64,000 nt of DNA. Source: Natronohydrobacter thiooxidans. Its GTDB lineage: Bacteria > Pseudomonadota > Alphaproteobacteria > Rhodobacterales > Rhodobacteraceae. Below, piece after piece: positions 9,590-19,246 of the stretch. Numbering within the stretch: position 1 is the first letter of the stretch; every line of letters starts with the position of its first letter. The stretch spans positions 372,001 to 436,000 of the forward strand of contig NZ_MJAP01000034.1 of the NCBI RefSeq assembly GCF_001884735.1, written 5' to 3'. The translations under genes and the position numbers were made by a program. Under the pieces are notes generated by a model, which saw only the letters and a program-made list of their open reading frames with translations, was not told the DNA's origin and made no database searches.

Positions 9590-10285
9590 ATGACCCGTAC
9601 CAAAGACCAGATCCTCGACGCAGCACTCCTGCATGTGCCCTTTGATGGCTGGAGCGCCGCTGCCCTGCGCGCCGCCGCCGCTGATTGCGGCATGGACGAG
9701 GCCGCGGTCCGCGCGCTCTTCCCGCGCGGCGGCGTCGATCTGGCGCTGGCCTTCCACCAGCGCGGCGATGCGCGCATGGCCGCGCGGCTGGCCGCCAGCG
9801 ATCTCAGCGCGCTGCGCTTTCGCGACCGCGTGGGCTTTGCCATCCGCGCCCGGATCGAGGCCGCAGAGGATCGCGAACTCGTGCGCCGCGGCAGCACGCT
9901 TTTCGCGCTGCCCCCCTATGCCGCAGATGGCGCGCGCGCGATCTGGGGCACCGCCGATCTGATCTGGACCAGCCTTGGCGACAGCGCCGAGGATTACAAC
10001 TGGTATACCAAGCGCCTGACCCTCTCGGGCGTCTATTCCGCAACGGTCCTGTTCTGGCTGGGCGACGAGAGCGCAGGCGCGCAGGAGACCTGGAATTTCC
10101 TCGACCGCCGCCTCGACGGGGTGATGCAATTCGAAGATCTCAAACGCGCGATCGAACGCAACCCGCTGGGCCGCGCGCTCAGCGCCGGGCCGCGCGCGCT
10201 CCTGTCGTGCATCCGCGCGCCCCGGCGCGATCCGGCGCGGGATCTGCCCGGCAGGCTGCGCCCGCAGGCATCGCAACAGGGTTGA
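9590..10285 (+). CDS. COQ9 family protein (ubiquinone biosynthesis accessory factor)
   Basis: 231 residues with a TetR-like helical N-terminus ([20 protein letters not shown]) and the COQ9 C-terminal region, including [20 protein letters not shown] and [17 protein letters not shown]9 binds lipid and helps present ubiquinone intermediates to COQ7-type hydroxylases. The ATG at 9590 was chosen because GGAG lies 8 nt upstream and homologous sequence begins there; an earlier in-frame ATG at 9536 lacks this. Divergent from rpsU, which is a common arrangement in this group. Confidence 0.9.
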   Translation: MTRTKDQILDAALLHVPFDGWSAAALRAAAADCGMDEAAVRALFPRGGVDLALAFHQRGDARMAARLAASDLSALRFRDRVGFAIRARIEAAEDRELVRRGSTLFALPPYAADGARAIWGTADLIWTSLGDSAEDYNWYTKRLTLSGVYSATVLFWLGDESAGAQETWNFLDRRLDGVMQFEDLKRAIERNPLGRALSAGPRALLSCIRAPRRDPARDLPGRLRPQASQQG

Positions 10286-10342
10286 CGCGGACCCGATTGC
10301 GCCGCAGTTTGCCCGCCACGGGAAACGGGCAGGACAGAAGAA

Positions 10343-11206
10343 ATGGCAGTCGGAACGGAAATCGTCACCTGGGTGGATGGCCAGTGGCACAGGGGCAGCG
10401 CGCCGATCATCGGGGCTGCGGATCACGCCGCATGGCTGGGCAGCCAGGTCTTTGACGGCGCGCGGCAATTCGAGGGCGTGCGCCCCGATCTCGACCTGCA
10501 TTCCGCGCGCATCATCCGCTCGGCCGAAGCCATGGGCATGATCGCGCCCGTGGACGCCGCAACGGTGCAGGGGCTGCTCGAAGAGGGCTGCAACCTCTTC
10601 GCCCCCGAGGCCGCGCTTTATCTGCGCCCGATGATGTGGTCGCGCGAATCGACCCCCGGCATCATCGACGCCGTACCCGAAGCGACGGGCTTTGCCATCT
10701 GCATCGAGGCGCTGCCCATGCCGGAACCGGGCGCCTTCACGCTCACCGTCTCGCCCTATTGCCGCCCGCGCCCGGACATGGCCCTGACCGAGGCCAAGGC
10801 CGGATCGCTCTATGCCAATAACGCGCGCATCATGGCGGACGCGCGAAAGCGCGGCTATTCCAACGCGCTCTCGCTCGATATCGACGGGCATGTGGCCGAA
10901 ACCGCCTCGACCAATGTCTTCATGGTCCGCGACGGGGTCGTGTTCACCCCGGTCCCCAATGGCACCTTCCTCAATGGCATCACCCGCCAGCGGGTGATCA
11001 CGCTCCTGCGCGCCGAGGGGATCGAGGTCATCGAGACCTCGCTGACACTCGCGGATTTTGACGAAGCGCAGGAGATTTTCGTCACCGGCAATATCGCCAA
11101 GGTCATGCCCGTCGCGCGCTATCTCGACCGCGATCTGGGCGCGCCGCGTCTGGGCGCAAGGGCGCGGGAACTCTACTGGGATTACGCGCTCTCTGCACGG
11201 AGGTAG
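10343..11206 (+). CDS. ilvE: Branched-chain amino acid aminotransferase (class IV, PLP)
   Basis: 287 residues of the fold-type IV aminotransferase family, transferring the amino group between Leu/Ile/Val and 2-oxoglutarate. The PLP lysine is in [15 protein letters not shown] (K152). [12 protein letters not shown] supplies the conserved Glu and phosphate contacts, and GITRQRVI the ring-stacking region. The N-terminus [17 protein letters not shown] fits this family. D-amino-acid transaminase and aminodeoxychorismate lyase share the fold, so substrate is likely rather than proven. Starts 57 nt after the COQ9 gene. Followed by a hairpin at 11226 and a family B repeat. Confidence 0.82.
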   Translation: MAVGTEIVTWVDGQWHRGSAPIIGAADHAAWLGSQVFDGARQFEGVRPDLDLHSARIIRSAEAMGMIAPVDAATVQGLLEEGCNLFAPEAALYLRPMMWSRESTPGIIDAVPEATGFAICIEALPMPEPGAFTLTVSPYCRPRPDMALTEAKAGSLYANNARIMADARKRGYSNALSLDIDGHVAETASTNVFMVRDGVVFTPVPNGTFLNGITRQRVITLLRAEGIEVIETSLTLADFDEAQEIFVTGNIAKVMPVARYLDRDLGAPRLGARARELYWDYALSARR

Positions 11207-11225
11207 CAGGGGGCGCTGCCCCCTC

Positions 11226-11250
11226 ACCAGCCCCGCAAGGGGGCTGGTTT
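11226..11250 (+). terminator. Probable terminator after the aminotransferase gene
   Basis: ACCAGCCCC-GCAAG-GGGGCTGGT folds into a 9-bp stem followed by a short TT tract, 20 nt past the aminotransferase stop. The T-tract is weak, so efficiency is uncertain. Confidence 0.55.
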
Positions 11251-11258
11251 CACCCCCG

Positions 11259-11280
11259 GAGTATTTGGGGCAAGAAAATG
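11259..11280 (+). repeat. Family B intergenic repeat, copy 1
   Basis: Core GAGTATTTGGGGCAAGAA followed by AATG. It lies between the aminotransferase terminator and the quinone oxidoreductase start. Identical over 22 nt to the copy at 42001 and the reverse complement of the copy at 34649. Confidence 0.85.
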
Positions 11281-11293
11281 GAAAGGGATGGGG

Positions 11294-12286
11294 ATGGACC
11301 TGCCAAGCACCATGCGCGCGATCGAGATTTCCGAACCCGGCGGGCCCGAAGTGCTGCGCCTGACCGAACGGCCGGTGCCGGTGCCGGGGCCGGGCAAGCT
11401 GGTGGTGCGGCTGGCCTATGCCGGTGTGAACCGCCCCGATGCGCTGCAACGCGCGGGCGCCTATGATCCGCCCGCCGGTGCCAGCGATCTGCCGGGGCTG
11501 GAAGGGGCAGGGACCATTGCCGCCATCGGGGCAGGGGTGACGGGCTGGAAGATCGGCCAGCGCGTCTGCGCGCTCTTTCCCGGCGGCGCCTATGCCACCC
11601 ATGCCGCGACCGATGCGGGGCAGGTGCTGCCGGTGCCTGCGGGCATGGGGCTGCGCGAAGCCGCCTGCCTGCCCGAGACGTTTTTCACCGTCTGGTCCAA
11701 TGTCTTCATGCGCGGCGGCTTGCAGGCGGGCGAGCGCTTTCTGGTGCATGGCGGATCCTCCGGCATCGGCACCACCGCGATCCAGCTTGCGCATCTCTTC
11801 GGCGCGCGGGTCTTTGCCACGGCGGGATCGGACGCGAAATGCGCCGCCTGCACCGATCTGGGGGCCGAGCGCGCGATCAATTACCGCCATGAGGATTTTG
11901 TGAAAATCCTGCAGGCCGAGGGCGGGGCGAACCTGATCCTCGATATGGTGGGGGGCGAATATCTGCCGCGCAACCTGAAATCACTGGCCGAGGATGGGCG
12001 GCTGGTGCAGATCGCCTTTCTGCAAGGCCCCAAGGTTGCGGTGAATTTCGCGCCCCTGATGGTGCGCCGCCTGACCATCACCGGCTCGACCCTGCGCCCG
12101 CAATCGGATGCGACCAAGGCGCAGATCGCCCAAGCGCTCCTGCGCGAGGTCTGGCCGCATCTCGCCGCAGGCCGCCTGCGCCCCGTCATGGACAGCGAAT
12201 TTGCGCTGGAAGAGGCCGCACAGGCCCATGCCCGCATGGAAAGTTCGGCCCATATCGGCAAGATCGTGCTGCGCATCGAAGCCTGA
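11294..12286 (+). CDS. NAD(P)H:quinone oxidoreductase, zinc-free MDR family
   Basis: 330 residues of the medium-chain dehydrogenase/reductase superfamily, quinone oxidoreductase/PIG3 type. The N-terminal GroES-like half has [17 protein letters not shown]. The Rossmann half has the nucleotide motif [19 protein letters not shown]. The zinc ligands of alcohol dehydrogenases are absent. It probably reduces quinones or enones with NADPH. The start at 11294 is preferred because AAGGG sits 6 nt before it; the ATG at 11288 is too close to that site, and 11312 is a further candidate. Confidence 0.85.
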   Translation: MDLPSTMRAIEISEPGGPEVLRLTERPVPVPGPGKLVVRLAYAGVNRPDALQRAGAYDPPAGASDLPGLEGAGTIAAIGAGVTGWKIGQRVCALFPGGAYATHAATDAGQVLPVPAGMGLREAACLPETFFTVWSNVFMRGGLQAGERFLVHGGSSGIGTTAIQLAHLFGARVFATAGSDAKCAACTDLGAERAINYRHEDFVKILQAEGGANLILDMVGGEYLPRNLKSLAEDGRLVQIAFLQGPKVAVNFAPLMVRRLTITGSTLRPQSDATKAQIAQALLREVWPHLAAGRLRPVMDSEFALEEAAQAHARMESSAHIGKIVLRIEA

Positions 12287-12317
12287 GCGGCGACTGTTTT
12301 TCCGACAGACTCGCATG

Positions 12318-12329
12318 ATTTGATCAAAT
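12318..12329. promoter_or_regulatory. Palindrome upstream of potF, candidate operator
   Basis: ATTTGATCAAAT is a perfect 12-nt palindrome about 120 nt upstream of the polyamine transporter operon and 32 nt past the previous stop. It could be a regulator site, but no cognate regulator is adjacent. Confidence 0.3.
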
Positions 12330-12446
12330 TTTGCGCTGCCGGGTGAATTGAGGCTTGCCAAGTCGCGTGGTTTTCCTGTCGTATGGTGGGGCAATGAGAG
12401 GCGAAGCCGTGCGACAGGCGGCGAACGCCCGCAATGGGAGAAAGAC

Positions 12447-13541
12447 ATGCAACACCTATTCAAACCGCTGATGATCGGTGCCGCCGCGCTTGGGCTTCAG
12501 GCAGGGATCGCTCAGGCCAATTCGATCAATGTGTTCAACTGGTCCGACTATATCGCGCCCGACACGATCGAGAAATTCACCGCCGCGACCGGGATTGCCG
12601 TCAATTACGATGTGTTCGATTCCAATGACACGCTTGAGGCCCGCATGCTCGCAGGCTCTTCGGGCTTCGATGTGGTGGTGCCGACCTCGGACTATATGCA
12701 GCGCCAGATCATGGCCGGGGTCTATCAGCCGCTGAACCGCGATCTGCTGCCCAACTGGGACAATATGGACCCCGATCTGATGGCGCTCGCCGCCGCCTTT
12801 GACGAGGGCAATGAGCATTCCGCCATCTATCTCTGGGGCACCACCGGCATCGGCTATAATGCGCAGGCCGTGGCTGAGCGGCTGGGCGAGGATTACGAGG
12901 TCAATAGCTGGTCCATTGTCTTCGACCCGGAAAAAGCCGCATTGTTTCAGGATTGCGGCATCGCATGGCTCGATACCGAAAAGGAAATGTTCCCCGCCGC
13001 CATGCGCTATCTGGGCCTCGATCCCACCTCGACCAGCGAGGATGATTTCAACGCCGCTGTAGACCTGCTGCTGGGCGTGCGCTCGACCGTGCGCTATTTC
13101 CACTCCTCGCAATATATCTCGGATCTGGCTAATGGCGAGATTTGCCTCGCGGTCGGCTGGTCGGGCGATGTGCTGCAGGCGGCAGAACGCGCCGATGACA
13201 CCGGTCAGCCGTTCGAAGTGGGCTATGCCATCCCCGATGAAGGCGCGCATCTGTGGTTCGACATGCTGGTGATCCCGGCAGACGCGCCCAATCCCGAAGG
13301 GGCGCATGCCTTCATCAACTTCCTGATGGAGCCGGAAATCGCCGCCGATATCACCAATTACGTGATGTTCCCCAATGCGAATTCCGCCTCGACCCCCTTC
13401 GTTGACGAGGAAGTGCTGAACGATCCCACCATCTACCCGTCAGCCGAGGCCAAGGCCGGGTTCTGGACGCTCCAGCCCTATGACAACCGCACCGAACGCA
13501 CCAGCACGCGGCTCTGGACGCGCGTGCGCACAGGTCAATAA
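12447..13541 (+). CDS. potF: Putrescine/polyamine ABC transporter substrate-binding protein (PotF family)
   Basis: 364 residues. A signal peptide ends near AGIAQA, and the mature protein begins NSINVFNWSDYIAPDTIEKF, the hallmark of PotD/PotF-type binders. Internal AIYLWGTTGIGYN and GEICLAVGWSGDV are also conserved in PotF. The length and the ABC genes behind it support putrescine or a related polyamine as ligand; spermidine cannot be excluded. The ATG at 12447 has GGAG 6 nt upstream. First gene of potFGHI. A hairpin with T-run separates it from potG, which commonly makes the binding protein more abundant than the membrane parts. Confidence 0.9.
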   Translation: MQHLFKPLMIGAAALGLQAGIAQANSINVFNWSDYIAPDTIEKFTAATGIAVNYDVFDSNDTLEARMLAGSSGFDVVVPTSDYMQRQIMAGVYQPLNRDLLPNWDNMDPDLMALAAAFDEGNEHSAIYLWGTTGIGYNAQAVAERLGEDYEVNSWSIVFDPEKAALFQDCGIAWLDTEKEMFPAAMRYLGLDPTSTSEDDFNAAVDLLLGVRSTVRYFHSSQYISDLANGEICLAVGWSGDVLQAAERADDTGQPFEVGYAIPDEGAHLWFDMLVIPADAPNPEGAHAFINFLMEPEIAADITNYVMFPNANSASTPFVDEEVLNDPTIYPSAEAKAGFWTLQPYDNRTERTSTRLWTRVRTGQ

Positions 13542-13549
13542 GCGATCTG

Positions 13550-13583
13550 CCCCCTGCCCGGTGCTCTGGGCGGGGGACTTTTT
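13550..13583 (+). terminator. Stem-loop with T-run between potF and potG (likely partial terminator)
   Basis: CCCCCTGCCC pairs with GGGCGGGGG around a short loop, and TTTTT follows. It lies 10 nt past the potF stop and just before the potG ribosome site. Such elements behind binding-protein genes usually attenuate read-through and stabilise the upstream message. Confidence 0.65.
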
Positions 13584-13598
13584 CATGGGGTGGGTGCC

Positions 13599-14756
13599 AT
13601 GCCGGACGCAGCGATGATTGACGCCAGACAACCCGCAATCGCGGCAGAGACGAAGCCGTGGCGCAGCGCGGGCACGCGCCCCTTCATCTCGGTGAAGAAT
13701 ATCGTCAAGCGTTTCGGCGATTTTACTGCCGTCTCGAATGTCGATCTCGATATCTACAAGGGGGAACTCTTCTGCCTCCTGGGCGAATCGGGCTGCGGAA
13801 AATCGACCCTGCTGCGCATGCTGGCAGGCTTCGAGCAACCGAGCTCGGGCACGATCACCATTGATGGCGAGGATATGGCCCGCGTCCCCCCGGACCGTCG
13901 CCCCACCAATATGATGTTCCAGTCCTATGCGCTGTTTCCCCATATGACGGTGGAAAAGAATGTGGCTTACGGCCTCTTGCGCGAAGGGCTGTCGCGCGCG
14001 GCAGCCTATGAGCGTGCGGGCGAGATGCTGCGCATGGTCAAGCTGGAAAAACAGGCGCGGCGCAAACCTGACCAACTCTCGGGCGGGCAGCGCCAGCGGG
14101 TGGCGCTGGCGCGCGCGCTGGTCAAGAAACCGAAACTCCTGCTTCTGGACGAACCTCTGGGCGCGCTCGACAAGAAACTGCGCGAGGAAACCCAGTTCGA
14201 GCTGATCAAGATTCAGGAAAGCCTTGGCGTCACTTTCATCGTCGTCACCCATGATCAGGACGAGGCGATGACGCTGGCCACCCGCATCGGTGTGATGAAG
14301 GACGGCATCATCGAACAGATCGGCGAGCCGCGCGAGATCTATGAGACCCCCAATTCGCGCTTTGTCGCCGATTTCATCGGCTCGGTGAATCTGGTCGAAG
14401 GCAGGATCGACGCGGTAGCCCCCGATCTCATGCGCATCCAGACCGAGGAACTTGGCCCCGTCCTGCTGCCCCCGCAAACCGGCTATACCCGCAATCAGCA
14501 GGTCTGGGGCGCGGTGCGGCCCGAACGCTGGGCGCTGTCGCGGGCCAAGCCCGAAGCCAACCCGAATGCGTGGCAAGGGGTGGTCGAGGAACTGGGCTAT
14601 ATCGGCCATATGTCGCATTACCGGATCCGGCTCGATAATGGCGTGCTGATCCGCGCCAGCCAGTCGAACCGCTTGCGCGATGAAGACCCGATTTCATGGG
14701 ATGAACGTGTCTGGATCTCGGTCCAACCCGCCGCCTTCCGGGTGCTCACAAGATGA
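13599..14756 (+). CDS. potG: Polyamine ABC transporter ATP-binding protein
   Basis: 385 residues from the ATG at 13599; a GTG at 13590 and an ATG at 13614 are possible alternatives. Walker A GESGCGKST (62-70), Q-loop FQSYALFPHMTV, signature LSGGQRQRVALARAL, Walker B LLLLDEPLGALD and switch His in VVTHDQDEAM are all intact. A C-terminal TOBE domain, normal for PotA/PotG, covers roughly residues 290-385. It energises import of polyamines through PotH/PotI. potH begins inside its stop codon (ATGA). Confidence 0.92.
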   Translation: MPDAAMIDARQPAIAAETKPWRSAGTRPFISVKNIVKRFGDFTAVSNVDLDIYKGELFCLLGESGCGKSTLLRMLAGFEQPSSGTITIDGEDMARVPPDRRPTNMMFQSYALFPHMTVEKNVAYGLLREGLSRAAAYERAGEMLRMVKLEKQARRKPDQLSGGQRQRVALARALVKKPKLLLLDEPLGALDKKLREETQFELIKIQESLGVTFIVVTHDQDEAMTLATRIGVMKDGIIEQIGEPREIYETPNSRFVADFIGSVNLVEGRIDAVAPDLMRIQTEELGPVLLPPQTGYTRNQQVWGAVRPERWALSRAKPEANPNAWQGVVEELGYIGHMSHYRIRLDNGVLIRASQSNRLRDEDPISWDERVWISVQPAAFRVLTR

Positions 14757-15691
14757 ACGCGCTGACCCGCTCTGCGCCATGGCGCGGCACTGCATGGATC
14801 ATGGGCAAGCTCGGCATCTCCGGGCGCACGCTGGTGATCGCCATCCCGATGCTCTGGTTGCTGATTTTCTTCCTCGCACCTTTCTTCGTGTTGGGCCGGA
14901 TTTCGCTGGCAGAGGCGATCATCGCCCGCCCGCCCTATACGCCGCTCTTTGAACGCGGCCCCGACGGCACGCTGGAAATCATCGCGAGCTTCGAGAATTA
15001 CCGCTTCCTGCTCGCGGATGCGCTCTACCGCAATGCCTATCTCTCCTCGATCCAGGTGGCGCTGATCTCGACCATCTTCGCGCTCCTGATCGGCTATCCC
15101 ATCGCCTATTACATCGCCCGCGCGCCGGAACCCAAACGCTCGATCCTGCTTTTGATGGTGATCCTGCCTTTCTGGACCAGCTTTCTGTTGCGCGTCTATG
15201 CATGGATGGGCTTTCTGCGCTCGAACGGCGTGATCAATAACACGCTGATCAGCCTTGGCCTGATCGACAGCCCGATCCAGATGATGCAGACCGATTTCGC
15301 CGTCTATATCGGCATCGTCTATACCTATCTGCCCTTCATGATCCTGCCGCTTTACGCCAATCTGACCAAGCTCGATGGCGCGCTGCTGGAAGCGGCGGGC
15401 GATCTCGGCGCCTCGCCCATGACCACCTTCTTCACCATCACGCTGCCCCTGTCACTTCCGGGCATCGTCGCAGGCTCGATGCTCGTTTTCATCCCGGCCA
15501 TCGGCGAATATGTCATCCCCGCACTCTTGGGCGGCCCCGACACGCTGATGATCGGGCGTGTGCTCTGGGATGAGTTCTTCTCCTCGCGCGACTGGCCCGT
15601 GGCCTCGGCCGTGGCGATTGTCATGCTGTTTCTGGTCGTGGCCCCGATCATGTGGCTGCAATCGGTGCAGAACCGGCGGGAGGAATCGTGA
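14753..15691 (+). CDS. potH: Polyamine ABC transporter permease PotH
   Basis: 312 residues with an N-terminal anchor (LVIAIPMLWLLIFFLAPFFVLGRISLA), five further membrane segments and the permease EAA loop EAAGDLGASPMTTFFTITLPLSLPG, which docks to the ATPase. It matches the PotB/PotH family. A hydrophilic segment after the first helix (about residues 60-85) would be periplasmic. The start overlaps the potG stop and the stop overlaps the potI start (TGATG), indicating tight translational coupling. Confidence 0.92.
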   Translation: MNALTRSAPWRGTAWIMGKLGISGRTLVIAIPMLWLLIFFLAPFFVLGRISLAEAIIARPPYTPLFERGPDGTLEIIASFENYRFLLADALYRNAYLSSIQVALISTIFALLIGYPIAYYIARAPEPKRSILLLMVILPFWTSFLLRVYAWMGFLRSNGVINNTLISLGLIDSPIQMMQTDFAVYIGIVYTYLPFMILPLYANLTKLDGALLEAAGDLGASPMTTFFTITLPLSLPGIVAGSMLVFIPAIGEYVIPALLGGPDTLMIGRVLWDEFFSSRDWPVASAVAIVMLFLVVAPIMWLQSVQNRREES

Positions 15692-16491
15692 TGCGCGGCT
15701 GGTTCCTGCCTCTCGCCGTCCTTTTCGGCTTCATCTTTCTCTACGCCCCGATCCTCTCGCTGATCGTGTTTTCCTTCAATGAAAGCCGCCTTGTCACCGT
15801 CTGGGGCGGCTTCTCGACCCGCTGGTATGGCGAACTCTTGCGCGACCGCCAGATCCTGAACGCCGCATGGATCAGCCTCAAGGTCGCCTTCTGGTCGGCC
15901 ACACTCGCCACGATCATCGGCACGCTCGGCGCCTTTGTCCTGACCCGCTTCAGCCGTTTCACCGGCAGGCTCCTGCTGACCGGCATGATCACCGCGCCCC
16001 TCGTCATGCCCGAGGTGATCACCGGCCTCTCGCTGCTTCTGTTGTTCGTGTCGATGGAACTCACCCTCGGCTGGCCCGCAGGCCGGGGCCTGACGACCAT
16101 CGTCATCGCCCATACCACCTTCTGCGCGGCCTTCGTCGCGGTGATCGCCCAATCCCGCCTGCGCCAGATGGACGAATCCCTCGAAGAAGCCGCGCGCGAT
16201 CTCGGCGCGGGCCCGGTGCGGGTGTTTTTCGACGTCACGCTCCCGGTAATCATGCCCGCGCTGGTCGCAGGCTGGCTTCTGGCCTTCACGCTCTCGCTCG
16301 ATGATCTGGTCATCGCCAGCTTCGTCTCCGGCCCCGGCGCCTCGACCCTGCCGATGGTGATCTTCTCCAAGGTCCGGCTCGGCGTCAGCCCCGATGTGAA
16401 CGCGCTGGCCACGATCATCATCGGCATCGTGCTGGTCGCAGTGCTGATCGCCGGATGGCTGATGCGCCGGGCGATGCGCAACCCGTTATAG
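15691..16491 (+). CDS. potI: Polyamine ABC transporter permease PotI
   Basis: 266 residues, six membrane segments, starting MRGWFLPLAVLFGFIFLYAP. It has the PotC/PotI N-terminal feature VFSFNESRLVTVWGGFSTRWY and the EAA loop EEAARDLGAGPVRVFFDVTLP. It forms the heterodimeric channel with PotH. The ATG at 15691 has a strong GGGAGGAAT ribosome site; upstream in-frame codons belong to potH. Last gene of the operon; no strong terminator follows, only the palindrome at 16494. Confidence 0.92.
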   Translation: MRGWFLPLAVLFGFIFLYAPILSLIVFSFNESRLVTVWGGFSTRWYGELLRDRQILNAAWISLKVAFWSATLATIIGTLGAFVLTRFSRFTGRLLLTGMITAPLVMPEVITGLSLLLLFVSMELTLGWPAGRGLTTIVIAHTTFCAAFVAVIAQSRLRQMDESLEEAARDLGAGPVRVFFDVTLPVIMPALVAGWLLAFTLSLDDLVIASFVSGPGASTLPMVIFSKVRLGVSPDVNALATIIIGIVLVAVLIAGWLMRRAMRNPL

Positions 16492-16493
16492 CG

Positions 16494-16508
16494 ATCAGAA
16501 TTTCTGAT
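16494..16508. promoter_or_regulatory. Perfect 15-nt palindrome upstream of katG
   Basis: ATCAGAA-T-TTCTGAT lies 3 nt after the potI stop and 81 nt before the katG ATG. A partly related GATCAGAGAATTC follows at about 16515. Position and symmetry suit an operator for a peroxide- or metal-responsive regulator of katG. It does not match the usual OxyR spacing or the Fur box, so the regulator is unknown. Confidence 0.35.
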
Positions 16509-16556
16509 GCAAATGATCAGAGAATTCAACTTAACCTGATCACGCGTCCCTGTTAG

Positions 16557-18755
<2,199 letters not shown>

Positions 18756-18774
18756 TCCGGTCTGACAATCTGCA

Positions 18775-18804
18775 AGCGGCGTGCCCTCGGGCGCGCCGCT
18801 TTTT
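18775..18804 (+). terminator. Rho-independent terminator of katG
   Basis: AGCGGCGTGCCC and GGGCGCGCCGCT pair over 12 positions with one G-U, followed by TTTT. It starts 20 nt after the katG stop codon. Confidence 0.85.
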
Positions 18805-19184
18805 CATGGCCCTGGGCCAGATGCATGACGTTTTGCGCCGGGTCCGATCAGCTCGCGCCACAGCCCGCTTGCAGCCCCCAACTTCATCTTGCCGAAAAAT
18901 ACTCTCACTGAGTGGCCACGGGCCGCCCTGTTAAAAGCGCGGGCGGCACAGCCTGCCCAAGCTGGTCGGAATGCACTCCAGCGTTCCGCACCCGACGAAA
19001 CGCGCCGCGACTGTCAGCAATGCGGACGGAGCTGCCGTTCGCTGCGGTTGCAGTATGGGCTGAACTGCGCGGCGGCAGTGCGCAAAAGCGCCCTTTGAAA
19101 AACCCGACTACCGGCCTGGTTCTGCCGGTGTCGAAAACTTCTCCGTTTGCCTGGCCCGACCTGAGGATGAATACGTTTATACGG
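18805..19184. other. 380-bp gene-free stretch at the left side of an island-like region
   Basis: No frame here shows family resemblance. It contains a family B repeat (18885) and then mixed sequence including a CTGCCGTTCGCTGCG phrase, which looks like decayed mobile-element or intergenic debris. Base composition falls noticeably towards the right, where the AIPR gene begins. Confidence 0.5.
18885..18904 (-). repeat. Family B intergenic repeat, copy 2
   Basis: CATCTTGCCGAAAAATACTC, the variant form with CATCTTGCC in place of CATTTTCTTGCC. It is 130 nt past katG, at the edge of the island-like region. Closest relative is the copy at 36582. Confidence 0.75.
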
Positions 19185-19213
19185 TTGCGAGCGGAACAGT
19201 TAGCTGTGATACT
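19185..19213 (+). promoter_or_regulatory. Sigma-70-type promoter for the AIPR gene
   Basis: TTGCGA (19185-19190) and GATACT (19208-19213) are separated by exactly 17 nt. The -10 box abuts the ATG at 19214. Transcription would therefore begin around 19220, which rules that ATG out and favours translation from 19247. Confidence 0.55.
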
Positions 19214-19246
19214 ATGTGGAACCTGTATAAAGGCAAAGACACTTTC

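Noticed and set aside
9470-11890. Very long minus-strand open frame opposite COQ9, the aminotransferase and the oxidoreductase
   Set aside because: It is antisense to well-supported genes, has no motif, and reflects the lack of stops in a GC-rich frame; only its last 68 codons (rpsU) are real.
18889-19098. Short plus-strand frame after katG
   Set aside because: It starts within a family B repeat, lacks a ribosome site and has no family resemblance.
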